A stretch of DNA of 64,000 bases, from contig CM036753.1 in NCBI GenBank assembly GCA_020796225.1, positions 71,229,865 to 71,293,864 on the forward strand, read 5' to 3'. Source of the DNA: Arion vulgaris. Its lineage: Eukaryota > Mollusca > Gastropoda > Stylommatophora > Arionidae. Both the position numbers and the translations under genes were made by a program. Numbering within the stretch: position 1 is the first letter of the stretch; each line of letters starts with the position of its first letter. Of this stretch, positions 33,255-44,854 are shown one piece after another. A model generated the notes under the pieces. It did no database searches. It was not told where the DNA came from and was given only the letters and a program-made list of their open reading frames with translations.

Positions 33255-34045
33255 TTGTGTGCGCGCGCGCGCGCGGACGCATGCGTGTGTTTGTGGATGA
33301 ATACGCTAGCAACATGCAGTAAGTCGCAGTGTGTGATATAATAGAAAAAAACCAAATTGGTTTATTAGACTTGAACTTACAAATTGAAAACTAAATACAC
33401 AAAGTAAAGACGAAATATGCGCAAACAGAAAATCATACATACATACATGAACTGATATACAGGCGGAAGAACGGACACACACATTCGATAGAATAGATAC
33501 AAGTAGACAAGCAAAATATACATAATGTAGCTGAATTTACTAGTGTTAATAATGAAGCCAATGTGGTTCTGCCATGAACAATTTAATGAGAAAGGAGAAA
33601 CCATGTTGTATCTGCTTAAGGAGATATACGTTTTAACTAGCAAGAAATAATCGATAATTTTACGAGCATAGCGATACGCAAGTATGGCAGTAGCAGAGAT
33701 AGGCGTGTCGAAATTGGCAGAGACTGTCTGGGTGGGTTCACAATATAATAATAAAAAATAGAGAATTATTCCCATTTCTCGGGAAATAATATTAATAAAG
33801 AAAGAAAGAAAGGGATGGGATGATGGAGTAAAATAATAATGATGATGATGATGATAATAACATTCTGTTAGTCTCGAGAGACAAAGGATGTAGCGTCCAT
33901 GGAGGAATTTTGTCAAAACCATACACCACACACAAAAAACCCGACTCCAATGTCTATATGCAGAATAGAGAGGGGACAAATATAGTTAACCAGCAGCAGA
34001 CTTCGCACTGGAACAACCTATTATGCTCCGATATGTTCAACTCGT
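33255..34045. other. No gene assigned; short simple repeats
   Basis: Holds a GC-alternating patch near 33261-33278 and a gatgat run near 33838-33852. The 200-codon reverse open frame at 33377-33979 has low-complexity Tyr, Phe and His-rich composition and no domain that I recognise. Confidence 0.45.
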
Positions 34046-34052
34046 TATTGTA

Positions 34053-34152
34053 GAAATGAAAATCTTGGCATATCCTTTACAGGATGTAGCCATCAACCAC
34101 AGTAAATGACTCGTTGATTTTTCTAGGCACCACTTATACGTTCAGTAGTTTA
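34053..34152 (-). mobile_element. tRNA-derived SINE, family 3 (copy 4, 3' part only)
   Basis: Reverse copy of the last about 100 bp: ttggcatatcctttacagga, 'ccatcaaccacagtaaa', 'ctaggcaccacttatacg' and 'ttcagtagttt'. The head is missing. Confidence 0.82.
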
Positions 34153-34154
34153 TA

Positions 34155-34730
34155 AGAAAAATTTTCAGTGGGTGTGGCACTGCTAAAAAAAACAGCTATA
34201 CATTCGCTACAAAAGTGACCCATACTTAAGGACCAGATAGATCTTACAAGTTCGTCACAGTACCATTTCTGTTTACATTATGTCTTTGTCCCACACCCTC
34301 TCCGAAGCACAAGGCATCAGCCCGTGACCCCCGGCAACATATGTTATAGGAATAGGGGGAGACAGCATAGTATGATATCGCAGACCTCGATCAGTCTTAG
34401 TTCTCCAGCTATCCCTGTTCTGGATAGCCCTCTTCATGACTCTCCAACTAAAACCCATTTATTTGATGTCTTTGTTACGTTCTATTTTCTATATGTTTCT
34501 TAGTCTGCCACTTTACCGTTCATTTCTTTCTACGCCCTATAATATATATATAAATCAACAGAACCTGCTAATGCTTATCTTTCTTTTAATATTCAATTTG
34601 AAGTTACAAAGTGTACCCAGACTGACGAATGCTTTTCTTTTTAAAATCTACAACTTGGAATGAGAAAAGTGTACATAAAAAGAAGAAAATGTAAGCTACT
34701 CTCTGTTTGTACCATTCTCGTATTCTAAGG
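34155..34730. other. No gene recognised
   Basis: No supported feature beyond short accidental frames. Confidence 0.5.
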
Positions 34731-34734
34731 TCAA

Positions 34735-35423
34735 ATAATAAAGACAGAGACAATGGAACTAAGTAGACAACCAGAAAACTTTACAATAAAACTCAAGATC
34801 GTAGAAATAAAACAAACAATTGGGGCCAAATACTTAGGAACAATTTTCACAGCAGATAGAAGTATCGATAGCGAAATCAGCAATCGTTGCACAAAAGCTA
34901 ACCAAGTACTGGGACAGTTAACATCACTGTTGTCACATAAAGAGATAACGCTAAAAACTAAAGCAAATCTCATAAGAACGATTTTCTGGCCAACACTATT
35001 TTACCAGTGTCAAACATGGCCAATAACAGCAGCTAATGAGGGAAAAATCATAACGACAGAGATGAGGTGTCTTAGAAGAGCTGCAGGTGTGACAATAAGA
35101 GACAAAATTAGAAATGAAGAAATCAGAAGAAGACTGGATGTAAAACCAGTCATACAATTCATAAAATAACAACAGATTAAATGGTTTGGACACCTGACAA
35201 GAATGCCGTGGTATCGCCTACCAAAGAGAGCCACACTGAAAAAGTATAATGAGTACAAAGCAAGAGGAAGACCACGCAAAAGATGGAGCGACGGCATCAA
35301 GAACAACCTTACGAAAATGAATATAAGCTTACAAAATGCTTTAAAACAAGCATACACAAGATCACTACGTTTCACCCCCAACACTTCTATAAAAGAAGTA
35401 AATGGTGGAAGAGTAGAAGAAGA
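34735..35423 (+). mobile_element. LINE RT-end and C-terminal fragment (family B), with nonsense codon
   Basis: Forward copy: KTETMELSRQPENFTIKL, AKYLGTIFTADRSIDSEI, NQVLGQLTSLLSHKEI, FWPTLFYQCQTWPITA, EMRCLRRAAGVTIRDK, then a TAA stop at 35167-35169 where the sister copy has a Glu codon. QQIKWFGHLTRMPWYRLPK and KARGRPRKRWSDGIKN follow, ending in a gaagaag run. It starts just downstream of where the catalytic FADD would be. Confidence 0.92.
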
Positions 35424-35605
35424 AGTATAATGAGTACAAAGCATGAGGAAGACCACGCAATAGATGGAGCGACGGCATCAAGAACAACCTTACGAAAATG
35501 AATATCAGCTTACAAAATGCTTTAAAACAAGCATACACAAGATCACTACGCCACCCCTCCCCCTTCTCTATAAAGAAGTAAATGGTGGAAGAGTAGAAGA
35601 AGATC
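35243..35605 (+). repeat. 181-bp tandem duplication of a LINE 3' end
   Basis: agtataatgagtacaaagca occurs at 35243 and again at 35424 (offset 181). Both copies run through the GRPRKRW region to 'ggtggaagagtagaagaag'. Copy 2 has point changes and a small replaced stretch near 35550-35570. It is a two-copy tandem array. Confidence 0.92.
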
Positions 35606-35809
35606 CGGCTACAAAAAAAACTCCACTTAATATGCAGACAAATAAACACATGGCGTGCCATTAGCGTACATTTTGTGGAGAATACTCTCCCAAGATAAGT
35701 AATCTATATGCAAACTAAGCCGATGTCGTCTACGTTCTTACATTTGATGTATCCCATATACTTTCTCTCACACCGTTAACGACATCTATTATCTCAACAA
35801 GATCTAACT

Positions 35810-35966
35810 CTGTGACGGCTCGTCATTAGGGGCCAGTGGGGCCAGGCACCCCAAAAATAATGTTTAACGTGTATTATTATTTTATATATTGAAATATAAC
35901 CTAACTCAAAACCATGATTTTGTCCATGAAAATATGTGTCTGGCCCTACCAACAAAAATGAACACG
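35810..35966. mobile_element. hAT-type miniature element lacking one terminal repeat
   Basis: Related to the element at 17950-18146 in opposite orientation. It starts ctgtgacggctcgtcatta, contains 'ggggccagtggggcc' and ends ccaacaaaaatgaacacg, stopping about 11 bp short of the sister's terminal repeat. gatctaact occurs on both sides (35801-35809 and 35966-35974), so an 8-bp TSD is retained even though the right terminal repeat is gone. Confidence 0.82.
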
Positions 35967-35989
35967 ATCTAACTTATCTAAATTATGAT

Positions 35990-36172
35990 TTAGAGCAATG
36001 ATACTCCGATACAGTGGATATAAAGCAAAAGGCAGGTCACGCAAAATATAAACCTCAGAGATAACAGAGGTGACGAAAGACACTGTTTATGAAGCGCACA
36101 TAAAAGCCCGTTCTAGAAATCTCTTCTTATCCTGACGCTGTGAGACAAACATGATTAGAGAAAAGAAAGAAA
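35990..36172 (+). mobile_element. LINE 3' fragment (family C)
   Basis: Matches the family C end: 'gatactccgatacagtgg', 'caggtcacgcaaaatat', 'acctcagagataacagaggtg', 'tgaagcgcacataa', 'ctgacgctgtgagacaaaca' and 'gattagagaaa'. It has only one copy of the stretch that is tandemly repeated at 30.8 kb. Confidence 0.82.
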
Positions 36173-36177
36173 GATGA

Positions 36178-36690
36178 AATCATTATTATATGAAGTGTCA
36201 TTATTATATGAAGTGCCATTATTATATGAAGTGCCATTATTATATGAAGTGTCATTATTATATGAAGTGTCATTATTATATGAAGTATCATTATTATATG
36301 GAAGTATCATTATTATATGAAGTGTCATTATTATATGAAGTGTCATTATTATATGGAAGTGCCATTATTATATGAAGTGTCATTATTATATGGAAGTGCC
36401 ATTATTATATGAAGTGTCATTATTATATGAAGTGTCATTATTATATGAAGTATCATTATTATATGAAGTGTCATTATTATATGAAGTGCCATTATTATAT
36501 GAAGTGTCATTATTATATGAAGTGTCATTATTATATGGAAGTATCATTATTATATGAAGTGTCATTATTATATGAAGTGTCATTATTATATGAAGTGCCA
36601 TTATTATATGAAGTGTCATTATTATATGAAGTATCATTATTATATGAAGTATCATTATTATATGAAGTATCATTATTATATGAAGTGTCT
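36178..36690. repeat. 18-bp tandem array, about 28 copies
   Basis: Unit: atgaagtgtcattattat, with variants gtgcc and gtatc and several 19-bp units (tggaagt). It starts just after the family C LINE end. Open frames of Met-Lys-Cys-His-Tyr-Tyr repeats are artefacts. Confidence 0.96.
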
Positions 36691-36829
36691 CAATAAAACA
36701 ATGATTTCAAAACATTGTAAAGAGAAGACTAATTATCTAAGGTAATAAATAATAGATAACAGATACAATTTGCATAAGAAAACAAAAAACCTCATATTTA
36801 TAGTGAGATCACAATTGAGAGGTCAGAGA

Positions 36830-37142
36830 TGACTCCCCGCCCGAGTGGTCACCGGGCCCAAATTGGGGTGTAAAGAATAGAACCACTGTTACCTGCCACG
36901 CATGTCGTAAGAGGCGACAAAGGAGGCTGGGTGTGGGGCTAGCTACTCCACACCGCAAAAAACACTAGATGGCTACAGAACGGAGAGCGAACCCAGTAAA
37001 CGCTGGCTGAAACCGGACACATCGCCGAAGGATAAGCACCAGAGCTCCAAATGGTACTGAAGATGTGACGTAAACATACGTTCCTGGCAAAGGCTGTTTA
37101 TATATTACAATAAGAATGATAAAAAAAGAACGATCGCGAGAG

Positions 37143-37160
<18 letters not shown>
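36830..37160 (+). mobile_element. Dispersed 'core' repeat, type 2 (copy 2)
   Basis: Starts ccgcccgagtggtcaccggg, continues 'gtaaagaatagaaccactg', 'cctgccacgcatgtcgtaag', 'gtgtggggctagctactcc', 'acggagagcgaacccag', 'gccgaaggataagcac', and ends aagaacgatcgcgag with a GA run. An inverted copy lies at 37540-37866. Confidence 0.82.
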
Positions 37161-37173
<13 letters not shown>

Positions 37174-37299
37174 TAACTCCCAGTGAGAACTCTGTGTCAT
37201 CAATATCATCATCATCATCGGTCCTCATCGTGCAGAACGACACAGAAGGTAGAGACAACAAATGTCCTTTCAGTTCGATCTTGTGCCTTTCTTTCTACC

Positions 37300-37472
37300 T
37301 CATATCTGATACAGTGGATACAAAGCAAAAGGCCGGTCACGCAAAAGGTGGACCTCAGAGATAACAGAGGCGACGAAGGACATTATTTATGAGGCGCACA
37401 CAAGGGTTAATTCTAGATATCTCTTCTTATCTTGACGCTGTTAGGCAAAACAGGATTGAAGAAAGAAAGAAA
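37300..37472 (+). mobile_element. LINE 3' fragment (family C)
   Basis: Family C end between two inverted type 2 repeats: 'gatacagtggatacaaag', 'ggccggtcacgcaaaagg', 'gaggcgcacacaaggg' and 'cttgacgctgttaggcaaaa'. Confidence 0.8.
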
Positions 37473-37539
37473 AATGGAAAGATTCCACCTCAAACATTGT
37501 CTTATGAATGTCTTTAAGCTCTTCTCTCTCTCTCTCTCT

Positions 37540-37866
37540 CTCTCGATCACCGCCCAGACGGATGTACCAGACATCCCCATAAATTCTATACATGTGAAAA
37601 TCTGATTCATGCAGCCTTAGCATTAGTGTATTTTACATCACACCTTCAGCACCATTGGGAACTCTGGTGCTTATCCTTCGGCGATGTGTCCAGTTTCAGC
37701 CAGCGTTTACTTGGTTCGCTCTCCGTTCTGTAAACATCTAGTGTTTTTTACGGTGTGGGTAGCTAGCCCCATTCCAACCTCCTTAGTCGCCTTTTACGAC
37801 ATGCATGGCAGGTAACATATGTTCTATTCTTTACACCCCAATTAGGGCCCCGGTAACCACTCGGGA
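37540..37866 (-). mobile_element. Dispersed 'core' repeat, type 2 (copy 3, inverted)
   Basis: Reverse-strand copy of 36830-37160: cttatccttcggcgatgtgt, 'ggttcgctctccgttctg', 'tagctagccccattcc', 'cttttacgacatgcatggca', 'ctttacaccccaatt' and 'ggtaaccactcggg'. It begins next to a CT run at 37522-37543. Confidence 0.82.
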
Positions 37867-37912
37867 GAGATCTTATTCAAAATCTGATCTCAATGTGTCC
37901 ATATGCCACCCA

Positions 37913-38699
37913 TCTTTTCCGTCGTCCATGCTGTGCCCACAGTATAGTATGTCTTGGTCGTCTTTCTTTTCCGTCGTCCATGCTGTGCCCACAGTATAGT
38001 ATGTCTTGGTCGTCTTTCTTTTCCGTCGTCCATGCTGTGCCCACAGTATAGTATGTCTTGGTCGTCTTTCTTTTCCGTCGTCCATGCTGTGCCCACAGTA
38101 TAGTATGTCTTGGTCGTCTTTCTTTTCCGTCGTCCATGCTGTGCCCACAGTATAGTATGTCTTGGTCGTCTTTCTTTTCCGTCGTCCATGCTGTGCCCAC
38201 AGTATAGTATGTCTTGGTCGTCTTTCTTTTCCGTCGTCCATACTGTGCCCACAGTATAGTATGTCTTGGTCGTCTTTCTTTTCCGTCGTCCATACTGTGC
38301 CCACAGTATAGTATGTCTTGGTCGTCTTTCTTTTCCGTCGTCCATACTGTGCCCACAGTATAGTATGTCTTGGTCGTCTTTCTTTTCCGTCGTCCATACT
38401 GTGCCCACAGTATAGTATGTCTTGGTCGTCTTTCTTTTCCGTCGTCCATGCTGTGCCCACAGTATAGTATGTCTTGGTCGTCTTTCTTTTCCGTCGTCCA
38501 TACTGTGCCCACAGTATAGTATGTCTTGGTCGTCTTTCTTTTCCGTCGTCCATGCTGTGCCCACAGTATAGTATGTCTTGGTCGTCTTTCTTTTCCGTCG
38601 TCCATGCTGTGCCCACAGTATAGTATGTCTTGGTCGTCTTTCTTTTCCGTCGTCCATGCTGTGCCCACAGTATAGTATGTCTTGGTCGTCTTTCTTTTC
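37913..38699. repeat. 52-bp tandem array, about 15 copies
   Basis: Unit: ttccgtcgtccatgctgtgc, then ccacagtatagtatgtcttg, then gtcgtctttctt. A single site divides units into ccatgctg and ccatactg types, and the latter cluster at 38220-38400 and 38490-38510. 52 bp does not keep frame, so all three reverse frames give rotating 247-276 codon artefacts. Confidence 0.97.
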
Positions 38700-39540
38700 T
38701 AACACAGAGGACACGTTCAATCCATCATCATCTTCTCTTGTGTATCTCTTTATTTATATCTCTTGAGACCAGTTTGTGCTTGGTAGTCTAGTACTGCTAA
38801 TCTTATCTTTCCAGCTATACATAAACAGTCTGTTAATGGGTATTCATTTGAATCGCCTTTACATAATTTATATTTTACTATTGTTTTCCAAATCTCAGAT
38901 TCATAAGGGATGACTGCAAGTAAGAGCTCTCTGTACTTTTTACATTAAGTAAATACTGGACTAACTAACAAAACCCCAACAATACGCCTGCATCAAGTAG
39001 ACAAAACAAGCAAAGTAGTGCATCAACGAGACTTGAATGAATTGGAAATAAATACACCAAATTTGGAAGTACTTTCCAGGGACGAATATAGTTGGAAGTA
39101 GGAGCTGGCTACTGGTACGATAACTGATGGAAACTAGACTTTTGCTTGCTGATGATAGGCGCGACCGGAAGAAGCAATCACCTACCCATACAACAAGTCT
39201 CTTATGTGACTTACCGTCATTTTTCTCTATCCTGGCATGATGTCACTCACTCAGAGAGAGCCAGAGAGAGAGAGAGACAGAGCGACACACACAAACACAC
39301 CCACGCACGCACACACACACATACATATAAGCAGAATATACATATACACCGACTTGAACTTTTATTACCAGCGGTGCCAATAAGTTGTTCATACGTCTGT
39401 CACTTTATAATCGTAATATTTCATTTTGACATAAGATATGATGAGCACACAGAATACGTTGTTGAAACAGTGTTGTACATTGTGTCTTTATTATATCTGT
39501 GTCTCGTATATCTGTGTAAATATGTACTTAATGATAGTTT
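38700..39540. other. No gene recognised; GA and CA runs
   Basis: Unique-looking stretch with a mixed GA/CA microsatellite at about 39252-39325. The 158-codon forward frame at 39146-39622 spans that simple repeat and the start of the type 1 repeat, and I do not treat it as a gene. Confidence 0.5.
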
Positions 39541-39544
39541 GGGA

Positions 39545-39820
39545 TATCTTCTTCTTCTTCTTCTTCGAACGCTCCATATCGACCACTCGTTAACCACACG
39601 ATGTGATTTGTATGTCAACTGAGCCTAAGTGCGATGTACGTTCTGTCAGTTATGCGCCTACAAGTAGGCCAGTACATCCGATTTCTGCGCTGCTTTTTAT
39701 TTACTAGGGTATCTTCCCTAGGTCCTACATCAGTCGTCTCTTATGACATGCCTTGTAGGTTGCAGTGGTACTATTGTTCGCTTCCCTTGCTGGTCACGGC
39801 ACCACATGGGCGATAACATA
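39545..39820 (-). mobile_element. Dispersed 'core' repeat, type 1 (copy 3)
   Basis: Reverse copy starting with a cttcttctt run and gaacgctccatatcgaccac, then 'agttatgcgcctacaagtag', 'tttttatttactaggg', 'cgtctcttatgacatgcct', and ending 'caccacatgggcga'. Confidence 0.82.
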
Positions 39821-39929
39821 ATATGAGAACAATGGTACTATAATAGATAATGCGAAAAATGTATTTCTGAATAGAGCTACCTTTCCTTTCTATAAGTAGA
39901 TATTCTCTTATTCGTTCTTCTAGTAATAC

Positions 39930-42900
39930 ATTCTTTGAGACTAACTGGTGACTATTCTATTGCAGTATTTATTCATTCAACAATTTCTTGTGCCACTAGT
40001 CTCATTAATAATTTACTACTTTCATTCAGTGTTTCATTATTCAGCTGTTCCTTTTGTATGTGTTTCTTAATTGAATGATTCTTCCATCAGCATTGTTTTA
40101 ATCCCAGCTACGTTTACACAAAATCAAAAATCAGTGCTCAATCCATAGTGACCTAATTTCATCATTCCACGCCCAACACTTTTGAGGTGAACTATTGAAC
40201 CACTCCTCACTTTGGTATTTTCCCAATCACTAACCTCCCCTTCCCGTCAGATGTTTTTCTTTCAATCACTCTGTCCCTCAGTATTTATTCTGTTTGATCA
40301 CTTTTCCCCTCAGTCTCCTTTAATCACTTTGTCCCTCAGTATTTTTTCCGTTTGATCACTTTTCCCTCAGTGTTTTCTTTCAATAACACTGTCCCTCAGT
40401 ATTTTTGTTTGATCACTTTTCCCTCAGTGTTTTCTCTTTCAATCACACTGTCCCTCAGTATTTTTTCCGTTTGATCACTTTTCCCTTCAGTGTTTTCTCT
40501 TTCAATCACACTGTCCCTCAGTATTTTTTCCGTTTGATCACTTTTCCCTTCAGTGTTTTCTCTTTCAATCACACTGTCCCTCAGTATTTTTTCCGTTTGA
40601 TCACTTTTCCCTTCAGTGTTTTCTCTTTCAATCACACTGTCCCTCAGTATTTTTTCCGTTTGATCACTTTTCCCTTCAGTGTTTTCTCTTTCAATCACAC
40701 TGTCCCTCAGTATTTTTTCCGTTTGATCACTTTTCCCTTCAGTGTTTTCTCTTTCAATCACACTGTCCCTCAGTATTTTTTCCGTTTGATCACTTTTCCC
40801 CTCAGTGTTTTCTCTTTCAATCACACTGTCCCTCAGTATTTTTTCCGTTTGATCACTTTTCCCTTCAGTGTTTTCTCTTTCAATCACACTGTCCCTCAGT
40901 ATTTTTTCCGTTTGATCACTTTTCCCTTCAGTGTTTTCTCTTTCAATCACACTGTCCCTCAGTATTTTTTCCGTTTGATCACTTTTCCCTTCAGTGTTTT
41001 CTCTTTCAATCACACTGTCCCTCAGTATTTTTTCCGTTTGATCACTTTTCCCTTCAGTGTTTTCTCTTTCAATCACACTGTCCCTCAGTATTTTTTCCGT
41101 TTGATCACTTTTCCCTTCAGTGTTTTCTCTTTCAATCACACTGTCCCTCAGTATTTTTTCCGTTTGATCACTTTTCCCTTCAGTGTTTTCTCTTTCAATC
41201 ACACTGTCCCTCAGTATTTTTTCCGTTTGATCACTTTTCCCCTCAGTGTTTTCTCTTTCAATCACACTGTCCCTCAGTATTTTTTCCGTTTGATCACTTT
41301 TCCCCTCAGTGTTTTCTCTTTCAATCACACTGTCCCTCAGTATTTTTTCCGTTTGATCACTTTTCCCTTCAGTGTTTTCTCTTTCAATCACACTGTCCCT
41401 CAGTATTTTTTCCGTTTGATCACTTTTCCCTTCAGTGTTTTCTCTTTCAATCACACTGTCCCTCAGTATTTTTTCCGTTTGATCACTTTTCCCTTCAGTG
41501 TTTTCTCTTTCAATCACACTGTCCCTCAGTATTTTTTCCGTTTGATCACTTTTCCCTTCAGTGTTTTCTCTTTCAATCACACTGTCCCTCAGTATTTTTT
41601 CCGTTTGATCACTTTTCCCTAAGTGTTTTCTCTTTCAATCACACTGTCCCTCAGTATTTTTTCCGTTTGATCACTTTTCCCTTCAGTGTTTTCTCTTTCA
41701 ATCACACTGTCCCTCAGTATTTTTTTCCGTTTGATCACTTTTCCCTCAGTGTTTTCTCTTTCAATCACACTGTCCCTCAGTATTTTTTCCGTTTGATCAC
41801 TTTTCCCTTCAGTGTTTTCTCTTTCAATCACACTGTCCCTCAGTATTTTTTCCGTTTGATCACTTTTCCCTTCAGTGTTTTCTCTTTCAATCACACTGTC
41901 CCTCAGTATTTTTTCCGTTTGATCACTTTTCCCTTCAGTGTTTTCTCTTTCAATCACACTGTCCCTCAGTATTTTTTCCGTTTGATCACTTTTCCCTTCA
42001 GTGTTTTCTCTTTCAATCACACTGTCCCTCAGTATTTTTTCCGTTTGATCACTTTTCCCTTCAGTGTTTTCTCTTTCAATCACACTGTCCCTCAGTATTT
42101 TTTCCGTTCGATCACTTTTCCCTCAGTGTTTCTCTTTCAATCACACTGTCCCTCAGTATTTTTCCGTTTGATCACTTTTCCCCTCAGTGTTTTCTCTTTC
42201 AATCACACTGTCCCTCAGTATTTTTTCCGTTTGATCACTTTTCCCTTCAGTGTTTTCTCTTTCAATCACACTGTCCCTCAGTATTTTTTCCGTTTGATCA
42301 CTTTTCCCCTCAGTGTTTTCTCTTTCAATCACACTGTCCCTCAGTATTTTTTCCGTTTGATCACTTTTCCCTTCAGTGTTTTCTCTTTCAATCACACTGT
42401 CCCTCAGTATTTTTTCCGTTTGATCACTTTTCCCTTCAGTGTTTTCTCTTTCAATCACACTGTCCCTCAGTATTTTTTCCGTTTGATCACTTTTCCCTCA
42501 GTGTTTTCTTTCAATCACACTGTCCCTCAGTATTTTTTCCGTTTGATCACTTTTCCCCTCAGTGTTTTCTCTTTCAATCACACTGTCCCTCAGTATTTTT
42601 TCCGTTTGATCACTTTTCCCTTCAGTGTTTTCTCTTTCAATCACACTGTCCCTCAGTATTTTTTCCGTTTGATCACTTTTCCCTTCAGTGTTTTCTCTTT
42701 CAATCACACTGTCCCTCAGTATTTTTTCCGTTCGATCACTTTTCCCCTCAGTGTTTTCTCTTTCAATCACACTGTCCCTCAGTATTTTTTCCGTTTGATC
42801 ACTTTTCCCTTCAGTGTTTTCTCTTTCAATCACACTGTCCCTCAGTATTTTTTCCGTTTGATCACTTTTCCCCTCAGTGTTTTCTCTTTCAATCACACTG

Positions 42901-43970
42901 TCCCTCAGTATTTTTTCCGTTTGATCACTTTTCCCTTCAGTGTTTTCTCTTTCAATCACACTGTCCCTCAGTATTTTTTCCGTTTGATCACTTTTCCCTT
43001 CAGTGTTTTCTCTTTCAATCACACTGTCCCTCAGTATTTTTTCCGTTTGATCACTTTTCCCTTCAGTGTTTTCTCTTTCAATCACACTGTCCCTCAGTAT
43101 TTTTTCCGTTTGATCACTTTTCCCCTCAGTGTTTTCTCTTTCAATCACACTGTCCCTCAGTATTTTTTCCGTTTGATCACTTTTCCCCTCAGTGTTTTCT
43201 CTTTCAATCACACTGTCCTCAGTATTTTTCCGTTTGATCACTTTTCCCTCAGTGTTTTCTCTTTCAATCACACTGTCCCTCAGTATTTTTTCCGTTTGAT
43301 CACTTTTCCCTTCAGTGTTTTCTCTTTCAATCACACTGTCCCTCAGTATTTTTTCCGTTTGATCACTTTTCCCCTCAGTGTTTTCTCTTTCAATCACACT
43401 GTCCCTCAGTATTTTTTCCGTTTGATCACTTTTCCCTTCAGTGTTTTCTCTTTCAATCACACTGTCCCTCAGTATTTTTTCCGTTTGATCACTTTTCCCC
43501 TCAGTGTTTTCTCTTTCAATCACACTACTTCACAGGTTTTTTTCCCCCCGTCTATTTCTTCTTTCCCGAATGCGCTGACGTTTAATCTCTATTCCCATTG
43601 TTATCTAGTTCAATCACTCGTTATTTTCTACAAATAATTACACTTACTACCAGTGCTTTTTCTTCAATCACTCTCTACCACCTGTGTTTTCTTGTTCAAT
43701 CACTACTCCCTCTGTATTTTTATTTCACAGCGCTCACGCATTCTCAGTGTTTCTCCTTTCAATCCCACTTTCCAGCAGCGCTTCCCCGTTTAATGAATCT
43801 TTTACGCAGTGTTTACTGGTTCCATCTCTGCTCTTCATAATTATTCTTCAATCCATCCTTCTTACATATTAGTGTTTCCTCACTGAATCACCATACCTCT
43901 AAGTGTTCCATCATTCAGTCTTCGTTTTCCTAGTAATTTTACTTCGCAGTGTTTCGGTATTTTTTAATAA
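39930..43970. repeat. 63-bp tandem array with decayed edges (core 40300-43527, about 51 copies)
   Basis: Unit: ttttttccgtttgatcactt, then ttcccttcagtgttttctct, then ttcaatcacactgtccctca, then gta. Core units are nearly identical, with mainly cccttcag/cccctcag and small deletions. Diverged, unequal versions (caatcact..., cagtgttt...) continue about 370 bp before and about 440 bp after the core. 63 is divisible by 3 and the unit has no stops in some frames. This gives open frames of 405 and 656 codons forward and 394 and 341 codons reverse, which I reject as genes. Confidence 0.96.
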
Positions 43971-43984
43971 TAATAATAATAATA

Positions 43985-44400
43985 CCTCTCGTACCGTTAT
44001 ACGTTACATAGGGTTCTACAAACAATTGCTCCATACCACTCTATTGTGGGAAACTCGCTCAATCTCTTCCATGGAACTGAGACCGATAATTCTTGCCTCT
44101 CTCAACAAAGTTCGTTTCAGGATCTCCTTAGGTCATCCTCTCGTTCTTGAACCCTCTACATCCCACTTCAATGCCTGCTTTGGTCATTTCTTCTCAAGGT
44201 GTGTCCAACATATCTCAATCTCCTTCTTATAACAGTGGTTACTAGTGGTTGACCAGACATTTCTCTGATTTCATCACTTCTGAATTCATTCTATTTTATG
44301 TTCATTATTCTTCGCAGACATCTATTTTCAAATGCATTCAACTTACATTAGTCATTTTCCATACAATTTCTATTATAACCACATCTTCTCTATTCCTGAT
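43985..44400 (-). mobile_element. LINE C-terminal region (family H, copy 1)
   Basis: Shares with 57215-57650 the stretches tctcgtaccgttatacgtta, 'catagggt', 'gctccata.c.ctctat', 'ctcaatctc.tccatggaact', 'aatgcctgctttg', 'ggttgaccagacatttctct' and 'cgcagacatctatt'. The reverse frame reads EEIE.V.HNRVVW-like sequence, the QDRAVW-type end of a LINE ORF2. It follows an aat run at 43966-43982. Confidence 0.75.
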
Positions 44401-44404
44401 ATCC

Positions 44405-44850
44405 GCAACCTTACACCAATATTTCCGCGCTAATATCACTAAAACATATTCTTACAAATCTCTCTTTGTATCATACTACCTGTTCTAACCAGGTGTTGTA
44501 TTTCCTCTTCTCAATCTTCATGTTGAGGATAATTGTCCATTTCCTTCACTTGCACTTAACAGAATCAGTTTACCCAACCTAACATATTGTTTTCACAGAG
44601 ACTGAGAAAGACAAACTCAGGCTAACAGTATTTTGGCAGTTAATTTCACACTTTCAAAGATAGCTTTATAGATAATGTTACATAGTATAAGCAGCTATAT
44701 GACAAAATGATTAGAAGTAAGGATCTATTATGTCGTTGATATTCTAGAAGTAACAGATGTTCGTCTCAATTTGTTTTTACTTTCGTTATTTCTACAGAAC
44801 GTTGCAGGTTTCTTCTTTAATAAGATTAACAATGTGCAAGGTATAGTATA
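44405..44850. other. No gene recognised
   Basis: AT-rich stretch before the 45-bp array, without a supported feature. Confidence 0.5.
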
Positions 44851-44854
44851 GAAA

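Noticed and set aside
33377..33979. 200-codon reverse open frame
   Set aside because: Low-complexity composition, a His run from a gatgat microsatellite, no recognisable domain.
37873..38720. Three overlapping reverse frames of 247-276 codons
   Set aside because: The 52-bp unit rotates through all three frames with the same peptide set, which shows that the openness is not coding.
39146..39622. 158-codon forward open frame
   Set aside because: Runs through GA/CA simple repeats and into a known dispersed repeat; no domain.
41667..43637. 656-codon forward open frame (and the 405-, 394- and 341-codon frames over the same array)
   Set aside because: It consists of 21-residue repeats from a 63-bp non-coding unit without stops. 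Both strands are equally open and no start or end context supports a gene.
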